Of a stretch of 64,000 nt of DNA, positions 47,562 through 56,917 are shown one piece after another. Positions within the stretch are counted from its first letter, which is position 1. Each line of letters starts with the position of its first letter. The notes beneath the pieces are model-generated. The model made no database searches, was not told the DNA's origin, and was given only the letters and a program-made list of their open reading frames with translations. This stretch comes from Ignavibacteriota bacterium (GTDB lineage: Bacteria > Bacteroidota > Ignavibacteria > UBA10030 > UBA6906): contig JADJHP010000012.1 of the NCBI GenBank assembly GCA_016707525.1, positions 91,030 through 155,029 of the forward strand, written 5' to 3'. The position numbers and the translations under genes are program-made.

Positions 47562-47914
47562 CGAGAGGTGATCGTACTTCCCCATAGGAAGAAGTGCAGT
47601 CGAATGTTCTGTGGATGTCGAAGGAGCGATGCGGCAGGTGAGCGAGTGGTTCTGACAACGGACTCACGGAACTCTGATGATCATTGAATGGAGCGATGCG
47701 GGTCCGGAATCGCAGATCCGTGGGCGATCCGAGCAACGGGGAGAATCTCCTTGACAACCCCTTTGCATTGGAGTACTCTATGGATCTTCTGACCGTGGCG
47801 TACGGTCCGGCACCTCGCGAAGCCTGGAGAGAAAGCCGCAAGAGAAGGGCTCCTGCGAACCGCAAGGCATGAGCTGATATGTGAGGTGTTGCCCTCACAC
47901 ACTGGAGCAAACAC
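47562..47914. other. intergenic interval at the start of lower-GC DNA
   Basis: No credible gene. A short hairpin GTGAGG-N6-CCTCAC (47881-47898) lies 17 bases before the next start codon, and GGAG at 47903-47906 is the likely ribosome binding site. GC content falls from here to the right end. Confidence 0.45.
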
Positions 47915-50167
47915 ATGTTGAAGACTGCGATGATAGGAACCATGATCCTCGTATCCCTGACCGGCTGCTCGCATGACATTCACGTTGCAGTGACGGGCGA
48001 TGATTCAAACGACGGTTCGGTTTCCCGTCCCTTGAAGACAATATCCATGGCTGCCCGGAGAGCACAACCCGGTGATGTGATCACCGTTCATGAGGGTGTG
48101 TATCGCGAGCGGATCGATCCACCACGAGGGGGAACTTCGGATGTGGACCGGATCGTGTTTCGTGCTGCTCCAGGAGAGGAAGTCATTCTCAAGGGGTCGG
48201 AGGTCATGACAGGCTGGGAAAGAGTGCAGAATGATACCTGGAAAGCAACCATACCCAATCGCTTCTTCGGGGATTTCAATCCGTATGCGGATCTGATCAA
48301 GGGAGATTGGTTCGATCCTCTGGGACGCGAACACCACACAGGCGCCGTATATCTGAACGATCACTGGCTGACCGAGGCCGCGACACTGGATCATGTGTTG
48401 CAGCCTGTCGGGAACGCGGCCATGGCCTATGATCCTCGTTTCACCGATCATTTGCTGGACATCACCTGGTTTCGTCCGGTGCACGATCATGCCCAACGGA
48501 TCCCGGCTGCGAGTTTCAGCGATCAGCATGGGGTCGGCACGGGGCCATGCGTGGAGGGAGGAGAGTGCATTGGAAGGATCAATCAGGATGACTGGGTGCA
48601 GTACAAGAAGGTGGATTTCGGTGAAGGAACCAGCGAGGTGGAGTTCCGGGCAAGTTCTGGCAATGTCCTCGGAGGTACCATCGAGATCCGCGTCCACGAT
48701 CCGGAGGGAGAACTTCTGGGAACATGTGCGATACCCACGACGCATGGCTGGCAATCCTGGAGATCGTTCACCGCAGAGATCAAGAACGTGCGTGGCATTC
48801 AGCAGGTGTGCCTGTTGTTCAAGGCACACGTGGAGGACAACGATCCCGATCTCCGTTTATGGTTTGCCACGGTTGATGACAGCGTGACGAGCATTTGGGC
48901 GCAATTCAAGGATGGAGACCCGAATAGCGATCGGGTCGAGATCAATGTCCGTCAAAGCGTCTTCTACCCGGAAAGACCCGGGATCAACTATATCACGGTG
49001 AGCGGTTTCACCATGATGCATGCCGCAACGAATTGGGCGCCGCCCACGGCCGAACAGGTCGGTTTGATCGGCACGCACTGGAGCAAGGGCTGGATCATAG
49101 AGAATAATGAGATCAGCTATTCGGTGTGCACCGGTATCACTCTTGGCAAACATGGCGATGGGCATGACAATACTTCGGCAAATTCCGCTGAAGGGTATGT
49201 CAAGACGATCGAGCGTGCACTGGCAAAGGGTTGGTCCAAAGAGAATATCGGTCATCATATCGTACGCAATAACCACATCTCCCATTGCGAACAGGCCGGC
49301 ATCGTCGGCAGCATGGGAGCCGTGTTCTCACAGGTCAAAGACAACACGATCCATGACATTCACGTGCGTCGGCTGTTCACCGGTGCGGAAATGGCCGGGA
49401 TCAAGTTTCATGGTGCGGTGGACACGGAGATCAGCGGGAACCACATCTATAGATCCTGTCTGGGCATCTGGCTTGACTGGATGACACAGGGCACGCGGGT
49501 GTCGCGCAATGTCCTGCACGACAACGGTCCATCCCATGACATATTCGTTGAGGTCAATCACGGACCATTTCTCATTGACAACAATATTCTGCTCTCGAAC
49601 CCAAGCATGTTGGTCAATTCGCAGGGTGGAGCGTATGTGCATAACCTGATCGCGGGTCAGGTCAATGTCCTGTACGGTGAGAAGCGAAAGACACCCTATC
49701 TCAAAGCGCATTCAACAGAAGTTGCGGGGCTGGCTCCCAACCCCAGTGGTGATGAGCGCTACTTCAATAATATCTTCGTCACGTATGGTCTGCTCGAGTA
49801 TGACCGGGCCGCGCTGCCGGTGTTCATGAATGGCAATGTGTTCCTCAATGGTGCCACGCCTTCGACGCATGAGGCCCAGGCGATCGTCAATGCTGGCGCC
49901 GATCCCGGGATCCAACTCATCGAGAAGGATGGCGGCATCTCTCTGCGCATGGTCATCGATGGATCCTGGATGAAAGGTGAACGGCAATTGGTGACGACGC
50001 AACTCCTGGGGAGAGCATTCACGCCGCAATTCTCCTACGAAATGCCGGATGGCTCTCCGTATGTCATAGGCAAGGATTTCCTGGGTGAAGACCGGGATGC
50101 TGCTGATCCAAAGCCCGGCCCATTTGAATTCAAGAGGGAGGGTGAGCAGGTATTCAAAGTACGATAA
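47915..50167 (+). CDS. lipoprotein with right-handed beta-helix and inserted CBM6-like domain
   Basis: 750 residues. Lipoprotein signal IGTMILVSLTGC. DUF1565-type start of a beta-helix: VTGDDSNDGSVSRPLKTISM and PGDVITVHEGVYRERIDPP. Residues ~190-312 are a CBM6-like module (CIGRINQDDWVQYKKVDFG; GGTIEIRVHDPEGELLGTC; TTHGWQSWRSFTAEIKNV). The helix resumes with coils such as WIIENNEISYSVCTGITLG and HHIVRNNHISHCEQAGIVG. Architecture fits a surface polysaccharide lyase or hydrolase. I cannot name the catalytic residues. It belongs to the glycan locus but has visibly lower GC than the genes to its left. Confidence 0.85.
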   Translation: MLKTAMIGTMILVSLTGCSHDIHVAVTGDDSNDGSVSRPLKTISMAARRAQPGDVITVHEGVYRERIDPPRGGTSDVDRIVFRAAPGEEVILKGSEVMTGWERVQNDTWKATIPNRFFGDFNPYADLIKGDWFDPLGREHHTGAVYLNDHWLTEAATLDHVLQPVGNAAMAYDPRFTDHLLDITWFRPVHDHAQRIPAASFSDQHGVGTGPCVEGGECIGRINQDDWVQYKKVDFGEGTSEVEFRASSGNVLGGTIEIRVHDPEGELLGTCAIPTTHGWQSWRSFTAEIKNVRGIQQVCLLFKAHVEDNDPDLRLWFATVDDSVTSIWAQFKDGDPNSDRVEINVRQSVFYPERPGINYITVSGFTMMHAATNWAPPTAEQVGLIGTHWSKGWIIENNEISYSVCTGITLGKHGDGHDNTSANSAEGYVKTIERALAKGWSKENIGHHIVRNNHISHCEQAGIVGSMGAVFSQVKDNTIHDIHVRRLFTGAEMAGIKFHGAVDTEISGNHIYRSCLGIWLDWMTQGTRVSRNVLHDNGPSHDIFVEVNHGPFLIDNNILLSNPSMLVNSQGGAYVHNLIAGQVNVLYGEKRKTPYLKAHSTEVAGLAPNPSGDERYFNNIFVTYGLLEYDRAALPVFMNGNVFLNGATPSTHEAQAIVNAGADPGIQLIEKDGGISLRMVIDGSWMKGERQLVTTQLLGRAFTPQFSYEMPDGSPYVIGKDFLGEDRDAADPKPGPFEFKREGEQVFKVR

Positions 50168-50355
50168 TAATGATTCAGGGGTGTTACTGATCCCTGATGA
50201 TTGCCGAATGCGGCATTGGGGAGTCGGGCTCGAAGAGTTGAAGTCGGCCAAAGGTGCGAAGTTGACTACTTGAAGATCCCGCGTGTCGCCATATCTCCAT
50301 CCAGTCCCATCCCGGGGGAACGATGGAACTTTCTTCAGCACTGAGACAGGTTACC

Positions 50356-50959
50356 ATGAAAAGAGTCGCGCGATGGATCGTGGCCACGCTCTGCGTCCTC
50401 TCGTTGCGGGCGCCTGCCCAGGAGGAGGTACGCCTCTCCTCCCCCGGCGGCCAGTGCGAGTTCACGTTTCGTATGATGCAGGGTGTCCCTCAGTACGCTG
50501 TCTCTTTCAAAGGCAAGGCGCTGATCGGGTACTCATCTCTGCGCCTGTGGTTCTCGGACGGCGGGCTGTTCGGGAACCGTCTCGTCATGGGCACGCCGGC
50601 GTTTGAAGAAGTCGATACGGCCTATACTCTGATCGTTGGCAAAGCCAGCCGCGTTCCTGATCGATATCGGGAGGTGCGGATCCCCCTTGAGGAAGGCGGC
50701 GGGGCACACCGGCAGATCATCGTCGTGGCCCGGGCATTCGACGACGGCATTGCGTTCCGCTACGACTATCCGAGGCAGGACGGGTGGTTGTCCTATGCAC
50801 TGACGGAGGAGCGCTCTGATTTCAACATCACCGGAAATCCTACGCTGCGGACTCTGTTCTTGCGCAAGCATACCACGTGACATGGGGTTCTGCACGGTAA
50901 GCTCCCCGGGCCAGGACCACCCCCCTTTCCCTCTGATTCCCGACGCTTCCAGGATGGAT
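50356..50959 (+). pseudogene. GH97 N-terminal remnant
   Basis: ATG 50356, signal peptide (WIVATLCVLSLRAPAQ), then the GH97 N-terminal beta-sandwich: VRLSSPGGQCEFTFRMMQG, LWFSDGGLFGNRLVMGTPA, FDDGIAFRYDYPRQDGWLS. The frame stops with TGA at 50878-50880. Further coding-like sequence continues in another frame (GFCTVSSPGQDHPPFPL), matching the 'sHEGfYTvssPGq' segment expected next, then a second stop near 50959. The catalytic barrel is missing. GH97 enzymes are calcium-dependent alpha-glucosidases/galactosidases. Two lesions plus loss of two thirds of the gene indicate genuine decay. Confidence 0.75.
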
Positions 50960-51159
50960 TAGCTACTCTTTCATCTCTTTGGTCGATTCCATTCGATGTG
51001 CAGCTTCAGCATACTTCTGTACAGGCCAAAGAGGCCTCGCCCATTCCCGGGAGCCGGTATTTGACAAAGCGGGAAGTGCACCCATTCGGAAGAGGATGGC
51101 CTAACATTACTTCGCGGTGGGCCACCTCGTCTACCGTCACAGTCTCGAAGGAGACGACC

Positions 51160-52695
51160 ATGAAACAGATTCGCATTACACTGTCTTTTCTTTTCCTTGC
51201 GCTTTTGACCTTCCAGCTGGGTATCGCACAAGAGTCAAAAGGACGCTGGGCAATTGGATTTCACGGCGGTCTCAATACGTGGTACAACGACTACAACCAT
51301 CGCGTTTTCGGAGCGGGTGGGGAGTTTATGCTGCGATACGGCATTAGCCGTGGATTCTCAGCCGGGCTGCTGGTAGGCTACGAAGAACTTACGGCCACGC
51401 AAGACCCCCCGCTGATCTCTCCCTACGGCTATTTGAAAGTCCATGCGATACCAGCTTCATTCGTCGGATGGGTCCATTTCGCTCCCGGCCGATCCGTCAA
51501 TCCCTATCTCTACGCTGGCATCGGCGCGATGTACTATAAACGATCAAGCGGAGCAATAGATATCCCCGATAGCAAACTCATTCCGACGATCCATATTCCA
51601 CTTGGCATCGGTCTCGAGGTGTTTCCTTCCTCAAACATCTCCCTTGTCGTTGACGCTGGCTATCGCATAACGGATGCGTACACGGATGCACTAAAACTCA
51701 GCAAGACCGATGGATATGCCACGGTCAAAGCGGGCGTGAACATTTACATAGGCAGAAGCGACTTAGGTGATGCGGATAAGGATGGGCTCACGAATGGTGA
51801 CGAAAAAGCATTCGGAACGAATCCTGACAACGCCGATTCTGACGGTGATGGGCTCAATGATGGCTATGAAGTCCACAAACTCAAGACCGGTCCTCTCAAA
51901 GTTGATTCAGACGGCGATGGCCTGAACGATGGTGACGAAGCCCTCAAACACCATACGGATCCGGCCAAGGCCGATACCGAAGGTGACGGTTTGAGCGACG
52001 GTGACGAAGTCCTCAAATACCACACCGACCCATTGAAAAGTGACACCGATGGGGACGGCTTGAGCGACGGCGATGAGGTCGTGAAATTCAAGAGTGATCC
52101 TGTGAAGGTTGATACCGACGGGGACAAGCTGTCAGATTTTGACGAGGTCCAGACATACAGAACAGATCCGGCAAAGGTGGATGCCGACACTGACGGTCTC
52201 TCGGACTTCGTTGAAGTGACAAAGCATAAGACCAACCCGTTGAAGTCGGACACGGATGGCGGTGGCATGTCAGACGGCGAGGAAGTGACACGAGGGACGA
52301 ATCCTCTCGATCCGAAAGACGATGTGGTGAAAGAGACGATCGTACTTGAGAAGGGTAAGACAGCCATTTTGAAGGGAGTCAATTTCGAGTCCAACAAGGC
52401 AACATTGACGATGGATTCGGAAAACACTCTCGAAATGGCATACAATGCTCTCGTTGCCCAGCCGGACGTCAAGGTTCTCATTGTCGGTCACACTGACGCC
52501 GTTGGATCTGACGCGTACAATAAGCAACTGTCGTTCCGCAGGGCGGAAACCGTCAAGAACTGGATGGTTGTCAAAGGCATATCGGCGCGCCGGATGAGTG
52601 TGGCAGGGAAGGGCGAGATTGAGCCGATCGATTCCAATGAGACGGATAGCGGACGCGCAAACAACCGGCGGATCGAATTCCGCGTACTGCAATAG
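51160..52695 (+). CDS. OmpA-family outer-membrane protein with thrombospondin-3-like calcium repeats
   Basis: 511 residues from ATG 51160; this start gives a signal peptide (FLFLALLTFQLGIAQ). Residues ~25-200 form an OmpA-like beta-barrel (WAIGFHGGLNTWYNDYNHRV). Residues ~200-395 hold about eight repeats with the pattern D(S/T)DGDGL(S/N)DGDE, calcium-binding type-3 thrombospondin units. Residues ~405-511 are the OmpA peptidoglycan-binding domain (VLIVGHTDAVGSDAYNKQLS ... GRANNRRIEF). It tethers the outer membrane to the cell wall; the repeats form a stiff calcium-dependent spacer. A strong terminator follows. Confidence 0.93.
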   Translation: MKQIRITLSFLFLALLTFQLGIAQESKGRWAIGFHGGLNTWYNDYNHRVFGAGGEFMLRYGISRGFSAGLLVGYEELTATQDPPLISPYGYLKVHAIPASFVGWVHFAPGRSVNPYLYAGIGAMYYKRSSGAIDIPDSKLIPTIHIPLGIGLEVFPSSNISLVVDAGYRITDAYTDALKLSKTDGYATVKAGVNIYIGRSDLGDADKDGLTNGDEKAFGTNPDNADSDGDGLNDGYEVHKLKTGPLKVDSDGDGLNDGDEALKHHTDPAKADTEGDGLSDGDEVLKYHTDPLKSDTDGDGLSDGDEVVKFKSDPVKVDTDGDKLSDFDEVQTYRTDPAKVDADTDGLSDFVEVTKHKTNPLKSDTDGGGMSDGEEVTRGTNPLDPKDDVVKETIVLEKGKTAILKGVNFESNKATLTMDSENTLEMAYNALVAQPDVKVLIVGHTDAVGSDAYNKQLSFRRAETVKNWMVVKGISARRMSVAGKGEIEPIDSNETDSGRANNRRIEFRVLQ

Positions 52696-52725
52696 CACCA
52701 CGGTGAGGCATGTGTGATACAACAG

Positions 52726-52757
52726 AAGGCTCAGGAGCGATCCTGAGCCTTTTCTTT
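52726..52757 (+). terminator. rho-independent terminator of the OmpA/TSP3 gene
   Basis: AAGGCTCAGGA-GCGA-TCCTGAGCCTT is an 11-base perfect stem with a 4-base loop followed by TTCTTT, 30 bases after the stop at 52695. Confidence 0.92.
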
Positions 52758-53106
52758 GGATCCCCTCACGTGCTGGATCTTCCGTACAATGCCGCAATTG
52801 CCCACCCCCCCCCGGTTCCCAAGCGGAAAAGCGGCGAGTTGGTATCTCCGCGCCATGAGTTGTCCGATCTGCCTGCAACTTCTTCACATCTGCAACGAAT
52901 ACAAAGTCTCAGTCCCGATCGTTATCACGTGTTCTCGCCCCGTGTGGGGCATATGCACGAGGCAGGAGGCAGGTGCTGACCGTCATCGCAGCACCCTGTG
53001 CTGCCGGATTGGATCGGGTCTCTGGATACGCGTCACGTTCGATGAGGTGTCGATCCACGGTTGCTCAATCAATGGAAGAGATACATCCCATGCAAGGAGA
53101 TCCCTC
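52758..53106. other. gene-less interval
   Basis: I see no protein-like frame, repeat or clear promoter between the terminator and the LamG-like gene. A run of C's at 52807-52815 is the only conspicuous element. Confidence 0.45.
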
Positions 53107-53760
53107 ATGAATGGCATCGTCATCCTCGGCTGTTTGCTGGCCGTCCACTCCGTGGCATATGGCAAAGACATCGTCCGGTTCGATCTTGGAGACCTGCTTC
53201 GGAAGGACGGTCTTACGGTGTTCAACCGGCATGTTGAGCCAGTGCCGGATCCTTCGAAGAACGGGCTGGTGTTGAGCGAAGAGTACGGCGAAGGGTTGGT
53301 GTGGATCAACGGGGTGTCATTTTCAACGGGGACCATTGAGGTGGATCTGAAGGGGCAGAACATCTTCCAGCGGAGCTTTCCCGGTATCGCGTTCCGGGGG
53401 GCCGATGATTCGACGTTTGACGCCATCTACTTCCGGCCGTTCCATTTCCTGAGTACGGATTCCGTGCGGAGGACGCGGTGTGTTCAGTACATAAGTCTTC
53501 CACAGTACACCTGGCAACGATTGCGGGAAGAACACAACGGCATGTATGAGCATGCGGTGGATCCTGCGCCTGATCCGGACGACTGGTTTCACGTCCGGAT
53601 CGTCGTGCGCAAGGATGAAGCCCTGGTGTACGTGAACAATGCGGAGAGGCCGAGCCTGCGCGTGCATCTTCTGAGCGACAGGAAGCGGGGGATGATCGGG
53701 CTGTATACCGCTGACCGCTCGGGCGGATCATTCGGGAATCTGTCCATAGAGACAGAGTAG
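53107..53760 (+). CDS. exported concanavalin/LamG-like (DUF1080-type) domain protein
   Basis: 217 residues from ATG 53107 with a signal peptide (GIVILGCLLAVHSVAYG). The mature part is a single jelly-roll: VSFSTGTIEVDLKGQNIF, GIAFRGADDSTFDAIYFRP, DDWFHVRIVVRKDEALVYVN, KRGMIGLYTADRSGGSFGNL. This matches the DUF1080/LamG-like fold found in sugar-binding or 3-keto-disaccharide-hydrolase proteins. No catalytic residues can be named; it could bind glycans. It may be co-transcribed with the next gene, which starts 11 bases later. Confidence 0.8.
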   Translation: MNGIVILGCLLAVHSVAYGKDIVRFDLGDLLRKDGLTVFNRHVEPVPDPSKNGLVLSEEYGEGLVWINGVSFSTGTIEVDLKGQNIFQRSFPGIAFRGADDSTFDAIYFRPFHFLSTDSVRRTRCVQYISLPQYTWQRLREEHNGMYEHAVDPAPDPDDWFHVRIVVRKDEALVYVNNAERPSLRVHLLSDRKRGMIGLYTADRSGGSFGNLSIETE

Positions 53761-53771
53761 CCGGTGCGCCC

Positions 53772-54386
53772 ATGAACCGACGCCTGCTCCGTGGGGTCCT
53801 GGAAGGCCTTTCGGATTCATTGACAATCTCCTTGGGTTTTGGTAACGTCATGCGTGCCCTGCCTGGGAAGGAGCCTCTTCTGTCCGGAAGGGATCGGGAT
53901 GCATTTGTCCCGTGGCACAGCGACTTCCTGCGCGGATGGAACCGCGACGAAGCACTCAATCCGATCGGTCATTGGCTCATGGATAAGGATAGGCCGGCTC
54001 TCTTTTTTACGCTGATTTGTGCATTGCAGATCCTGGTCTATCTGTTCAAGGTCGATCTGGATGCCTGGTCCGTTCAAGAATACCTGCATGAGCCTTATGA
54101 GACCTTCACTGAATTGCCGTTTGCAGAGCATGGAACCCAAAGGGACTGGACCATCTTCTGGTTGTCGCCGGAAATGGATGCTCCGGATACAGCAAACGAC
54201 AGATGTGAATGGAGTGCCCTTTGGCGTTCTCTCCGCCTCGCGGAGAATATCCGTGTCACTGTCCTGCTGAATCAGCAGGAGCTGGTGCTTTCGCCTGCGC
54301 GACAAATTGTTTCCCGCCTGCGGATCCAGAACATATCGCACAAGTCCTCGGCTGATGAAGATCTGAATCGTCGTTTGCTTTCCTGA
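53772..54386 (+). CDS. hypothetical protein
   Basis: 204 residues, starting 11 bases after the LamG-like gene. No known domain. One hydrophobic stretch (ALFFTLICALQILVYLF, about residues 76-92) could be a membrane helix. The N-terminus has a 'LRGVLEGLSDSLTISLGFGN' segment, and the C-terminus is Arg-rich. The opposite strand is also open over much of this length, so the coding call depends on position and composition only. Confidence 0.5.
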   Translation: MNRRLLRGVLEGLSDSLTISLGFGNVMRALPGKEPLLSGRDRDAFVPWHSDFLRGWNRDEALNPIGHWLMDKDRPALFFTLICALQILVYLFKVDLDAWSVQEYLHEPYETFTELPFAEHGTQRDWTIFWLSPEMDAPDTANDRCEWSALWRSLRLAENIRVTVLLNQQELVLSPARQIVSRLRIQNISHKSSADEDLNRRLLS

Positions 54387-54436
54387 ACGAATGACTTGAT
54401 CTCATCAGGTACCGTCACCAACCAGAGGACAATTCC

Positions 54437-55501
54437 ATGTCTGCACCTATCGAGGAGCATCAGGCGGTCAGCACGTCAGCAAAACCGTCCAGGAATACCC
54501 GCAACGTCGCTAAATTTCTACTCAGAGGATTGGGTGGGATCACCCTTTTGGTAGTGGTCTTTGCTGGGTGGATCTATTTTTCTCTTTTCTCTGGTCCCGG
54601 GCAGATGGAGATGTCCGATGGTCATCCATTCAGATCGACGGAAGCAAGAGAGCGATATCTGGCATTCGAAGACAAGATGGCCAGAAGGTGGCCCGCCATT
54701 TCCGAGGAACGGTTGGTGCAGACTTCGTTTGGCAGGACGTTCATGAGGATCAGCGGCCCCGTCGACGCTCCACCGTTAGTGTTGTTGCCGGGAGGCGGCT
54801 CAAACTCGTACATCTGGAGCGCAAACATCGCGGCCCTGTCCAGGGAATTCAGGACCTATGCGCTCGACAATATTTGGGATTTCGGGAGGAGCGTTCCCAC
54901 TCGCAGGATCGAGAGTGGCCGCGACTTTACCGGTTGGCTCGACGAGTTGTTCGACACTCTTCGTCTTGGCAACGACATTCGGATCATTGGATATTCCTAC
55001 GGGGGTTGGGTCGCTTCTCAGTACGTGCTCGACCATCCTGGGCGACTGAAGGGCGCTGTGCTCATGGCTCCTGCGTTCACCGTCTTGCCACTCCCGAGTG
55101 CATATATGTGGGGCATGGTGTCCACCCTTCTCCCGGTACGGTACTTCAAGGAAAGGATGATGTATTGGGTTTGGAAGGATCTGGCCGAGAGGGGTGAGGA
55201 GGGGAAGGCACTCGTGGACGAAAGAGTAGAGTATATTACGATCGCCTACAGGAGTTTCAAATTCAAGACGCCTGTCAATCCGACGGTCCTCAGCGACGCT
55301 GAACTCCAGGGGATCAGGGTTCCCGTGCTGTACATGATCGGTGAGCATGAAACCTGCTATGATGCAGACAGCGCCGTCAGTCGTCTCGCGAAGATCGCTC
55401 CGAGGATCGAGATCTGCTTCATTCCAGGTACCGGACACGAATTGATGTTCACCCACACGGATGTCGTCAATCAGAGAATCCTTGAGTTCCTGAAGCCTTG
55501 A
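54437..55501 (+). CDS. membrane-anchored alpha/beta hydrolase
   Basis: 354 residues. An N-terminal membrane segment (GGITLLVVVFAGWIYFSLF, about residues 32-50) is followed by an alpha/beta hydrolase: oxyanion region VLLPGGGSNSYIWSANI, nucleophile elbow IIGYSYGGWVASQYV (Ser), acid region VPVLYMIGEHETCYDADSA and His in IPGTGHELMFTH. The triad is complete. Substrate unknown; members act on esters, lactones or peptides. A truncated second hydrolase of the same broad family lies convergently 220 bases downstream. Confidence 0.9.
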   Translation: MSAPIEEHQAVSTSAKPSRNTRNVAKFLLRGLGGITLLVVVFAGWIYFSLFSGPGQMEMSDGHPFRSTEARERYLAFEDKMARRWPAISEERLVQTSFGRTFMRISGPVDAPPLVLLPGGGSNSYIWSANIAALSREFRTYALDNIWDFGRSVPTRRIESGRDFTGWLDELFDTLRLGNDIRIIGYSYGGWVASQYVLDHPGRLKGAVLMAPAFTVLPLPSAYMWGMVSTLLPVRYFKERMMYWVWKDLAERGEEGKALVDERVEYITIAYRSFKFKTPVNPTVLSDAELQGIRVPVLYMIGEHETCYDADSAVSRLAKIAPRIEICFIPGTGHELMFTHTDVVNQRILEFLKP

Positions 55502-55721
55502 ATCATATTCGATCGATCTGGCGCTCCGGCGAATACGCCACCGCGTGGCTCATGGTGGGCACAACTTTGGTGCAACACTCCGGCGCAGATGCTGCAGGAA
55601 ATGATCGGCTCCAAGGTCAGGCGGTTGCCGTGCCCGCCTCCGGGACCAGATGTTGCTCAGAAGGCCCGGGGGCGGATCTCATTGTGACGGTCATCGTGCA
55701 GCAGTCGATGTCCTCTTGTCT

Positions 55722-56163
55722 TCATTGATGTCTCAGCTCTTCTCCCTTGAAGGGCGCTTTGAAGTACTTCGCCACCGCTGCATTGAACAGACCAGGGTTT
55801 TCCCTTGTCACGTAGTGGGTTTCGCCGGGGAAGATGCACAGGTTCGCTCTAGCGACATTCTGGTAGATGAGCATCGTGTGCTCAAGTGGGATAATATCCC
55901 TGTCCGTGGAGAGGACGAGGACAGGACACGTGATCCTGTGCAGTTCTCCAGGTGAAATATGCGGCTGGAATTCCATGAGTCGGTTGCGCTGTTGGACCAC
56001 CCTCCAGTCTTTACTGGCGTCCTTCCGTGCAAGCATCTCCTCCGCCTGCTTTCTATTCCGTACCACCTCGTCGTAGAAGAATGGATAGAGCGCTGTCGTG
56101 TCCGGAGTGAGGTTTGCTGCAAACGCAGCGACCTTTCGTATCCGCTCCGGATAGAACTCAATG
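55722..56163 (-). pseudogene. C-terminal half of an alpha/beta hydrolase
   Basis: Reading leftward from about 56163: EFYPERIRKVAAFAANLTPD, TTALYPFFYDEVVRNRKQAE, then CPVLVLSTDRDIIPLEHTM and FPGETHYVTRENPGLF with the catalytic Asp and His. The N-terminal half with the nucleophile Ser is absent. A stop lies about 40 bases further upstream in frame. The truncation point coincides with a 29-base repeat at 56165-56193 that also occurs at 60489. No start codon or ribosome binding site is apparent. Confidence 0.75.
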
Positions 56164-56164
56164 C

Positions 56165-56193
56165 GACGGGGGTCTGGCAGAACCCTGATGATC
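56165..56193. repeat. 29-bp dispersed repeat, copy 1
   Basis: GACGGGGGTCTGGCAGAACC followed by CTGATGATC; 28 of 29 bases match the copy at 60489-60517. It abuts the broken end of the alpha/beta hydrolase remnant. Bases 56213-56478 hold no gene. Confidence 0.75.
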
Positions 56194-56478
56194 CTGGAAA
56201 TCGCTCAGCCAAGCCAGAAATGAGGAGTTTCTATTGACCCGTCAGGCTCCTTGACATTCTTCCATCTTTGAACTAGTATTCCCTCACCTGTTCTCTCTCA
56301 CACTGCTTGCCGATATCCGCGATCGGAGATCGGCTGCAAGCGCTTTTTGAGATCGATTGCCCCCCCCTTAGTATTGTAGCATTCCCTCTCACACTTCAGC
56401 CGCTTTCTCAGGATACTCCGACCCGTGAATAGTGCAGGCGATGCTCTATGATTGCGCCCGTTTTTCGTGGGGTACTCC

Positions 56479-56817
56479 ATGAAACCCATCACAGTCGTAT
56501 TCCTTCTCTTCTGTCTCCTTCTCTCGTGCGTTCGTTGCACAGCGCCGGTCGAAGGATTGAGCTCACTTCCATCGACCAAGACTCAAGTTCAAATCCCCTG
56601 GCCGGGTCTAGCGGATTCCCCATGGCCGACATTTCTTCATGATCCCCAGCACAGAGGGAGAAGTCAATATCGGGGTCCTCAATTTGGAATTGTCGAGTGG
56701 ACCTTCGAAACGAACCATTACATCTACTCTTCCCCCGTGATCGGGCCGGATGGATCAGTCGATTTTCAGTGTCATGATCAGTACCTGTACGCAATTACCA
56801 GTACTGGTGGATTGTGA
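56479..56817 (+). pseudogene. truncated PQQ-type beta-propeller lipoprotein
   Basis: 112 residues from ATG 56479. Signal/lipobox ITVVFLLFCLLLSC, then the first blade of a PQQ-binding-like propeller: WPTFLHDPQHRGRSQYRGPQ, WTFETNHYIYSSPVIGPDGS, CHDQYLYAITSTGGL, after which a TGA stop ends the frame. Full-length relatives have six to eight blades, so about three quarters is missing. A different gene begins 100 bases later. Confidence 0.7.
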
Positions 56818-56917
56818 TGAGGCCTCTTTTATTCCCATGGACGGAAGGGGTTGATCTGTTTCATGGCGTATCAGGCTTCGATCATGTGGGCAGCCTTCAC
56901 AAATCAGGAGAGAACTA

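Noticed and set aside
53817..54341. Minus-strand open frame opposite the hypothetical gene at 53772
   Set aside because: The plus-strand frame is longer, follows the previous gene by 11 bases and has a more protein-like composition.
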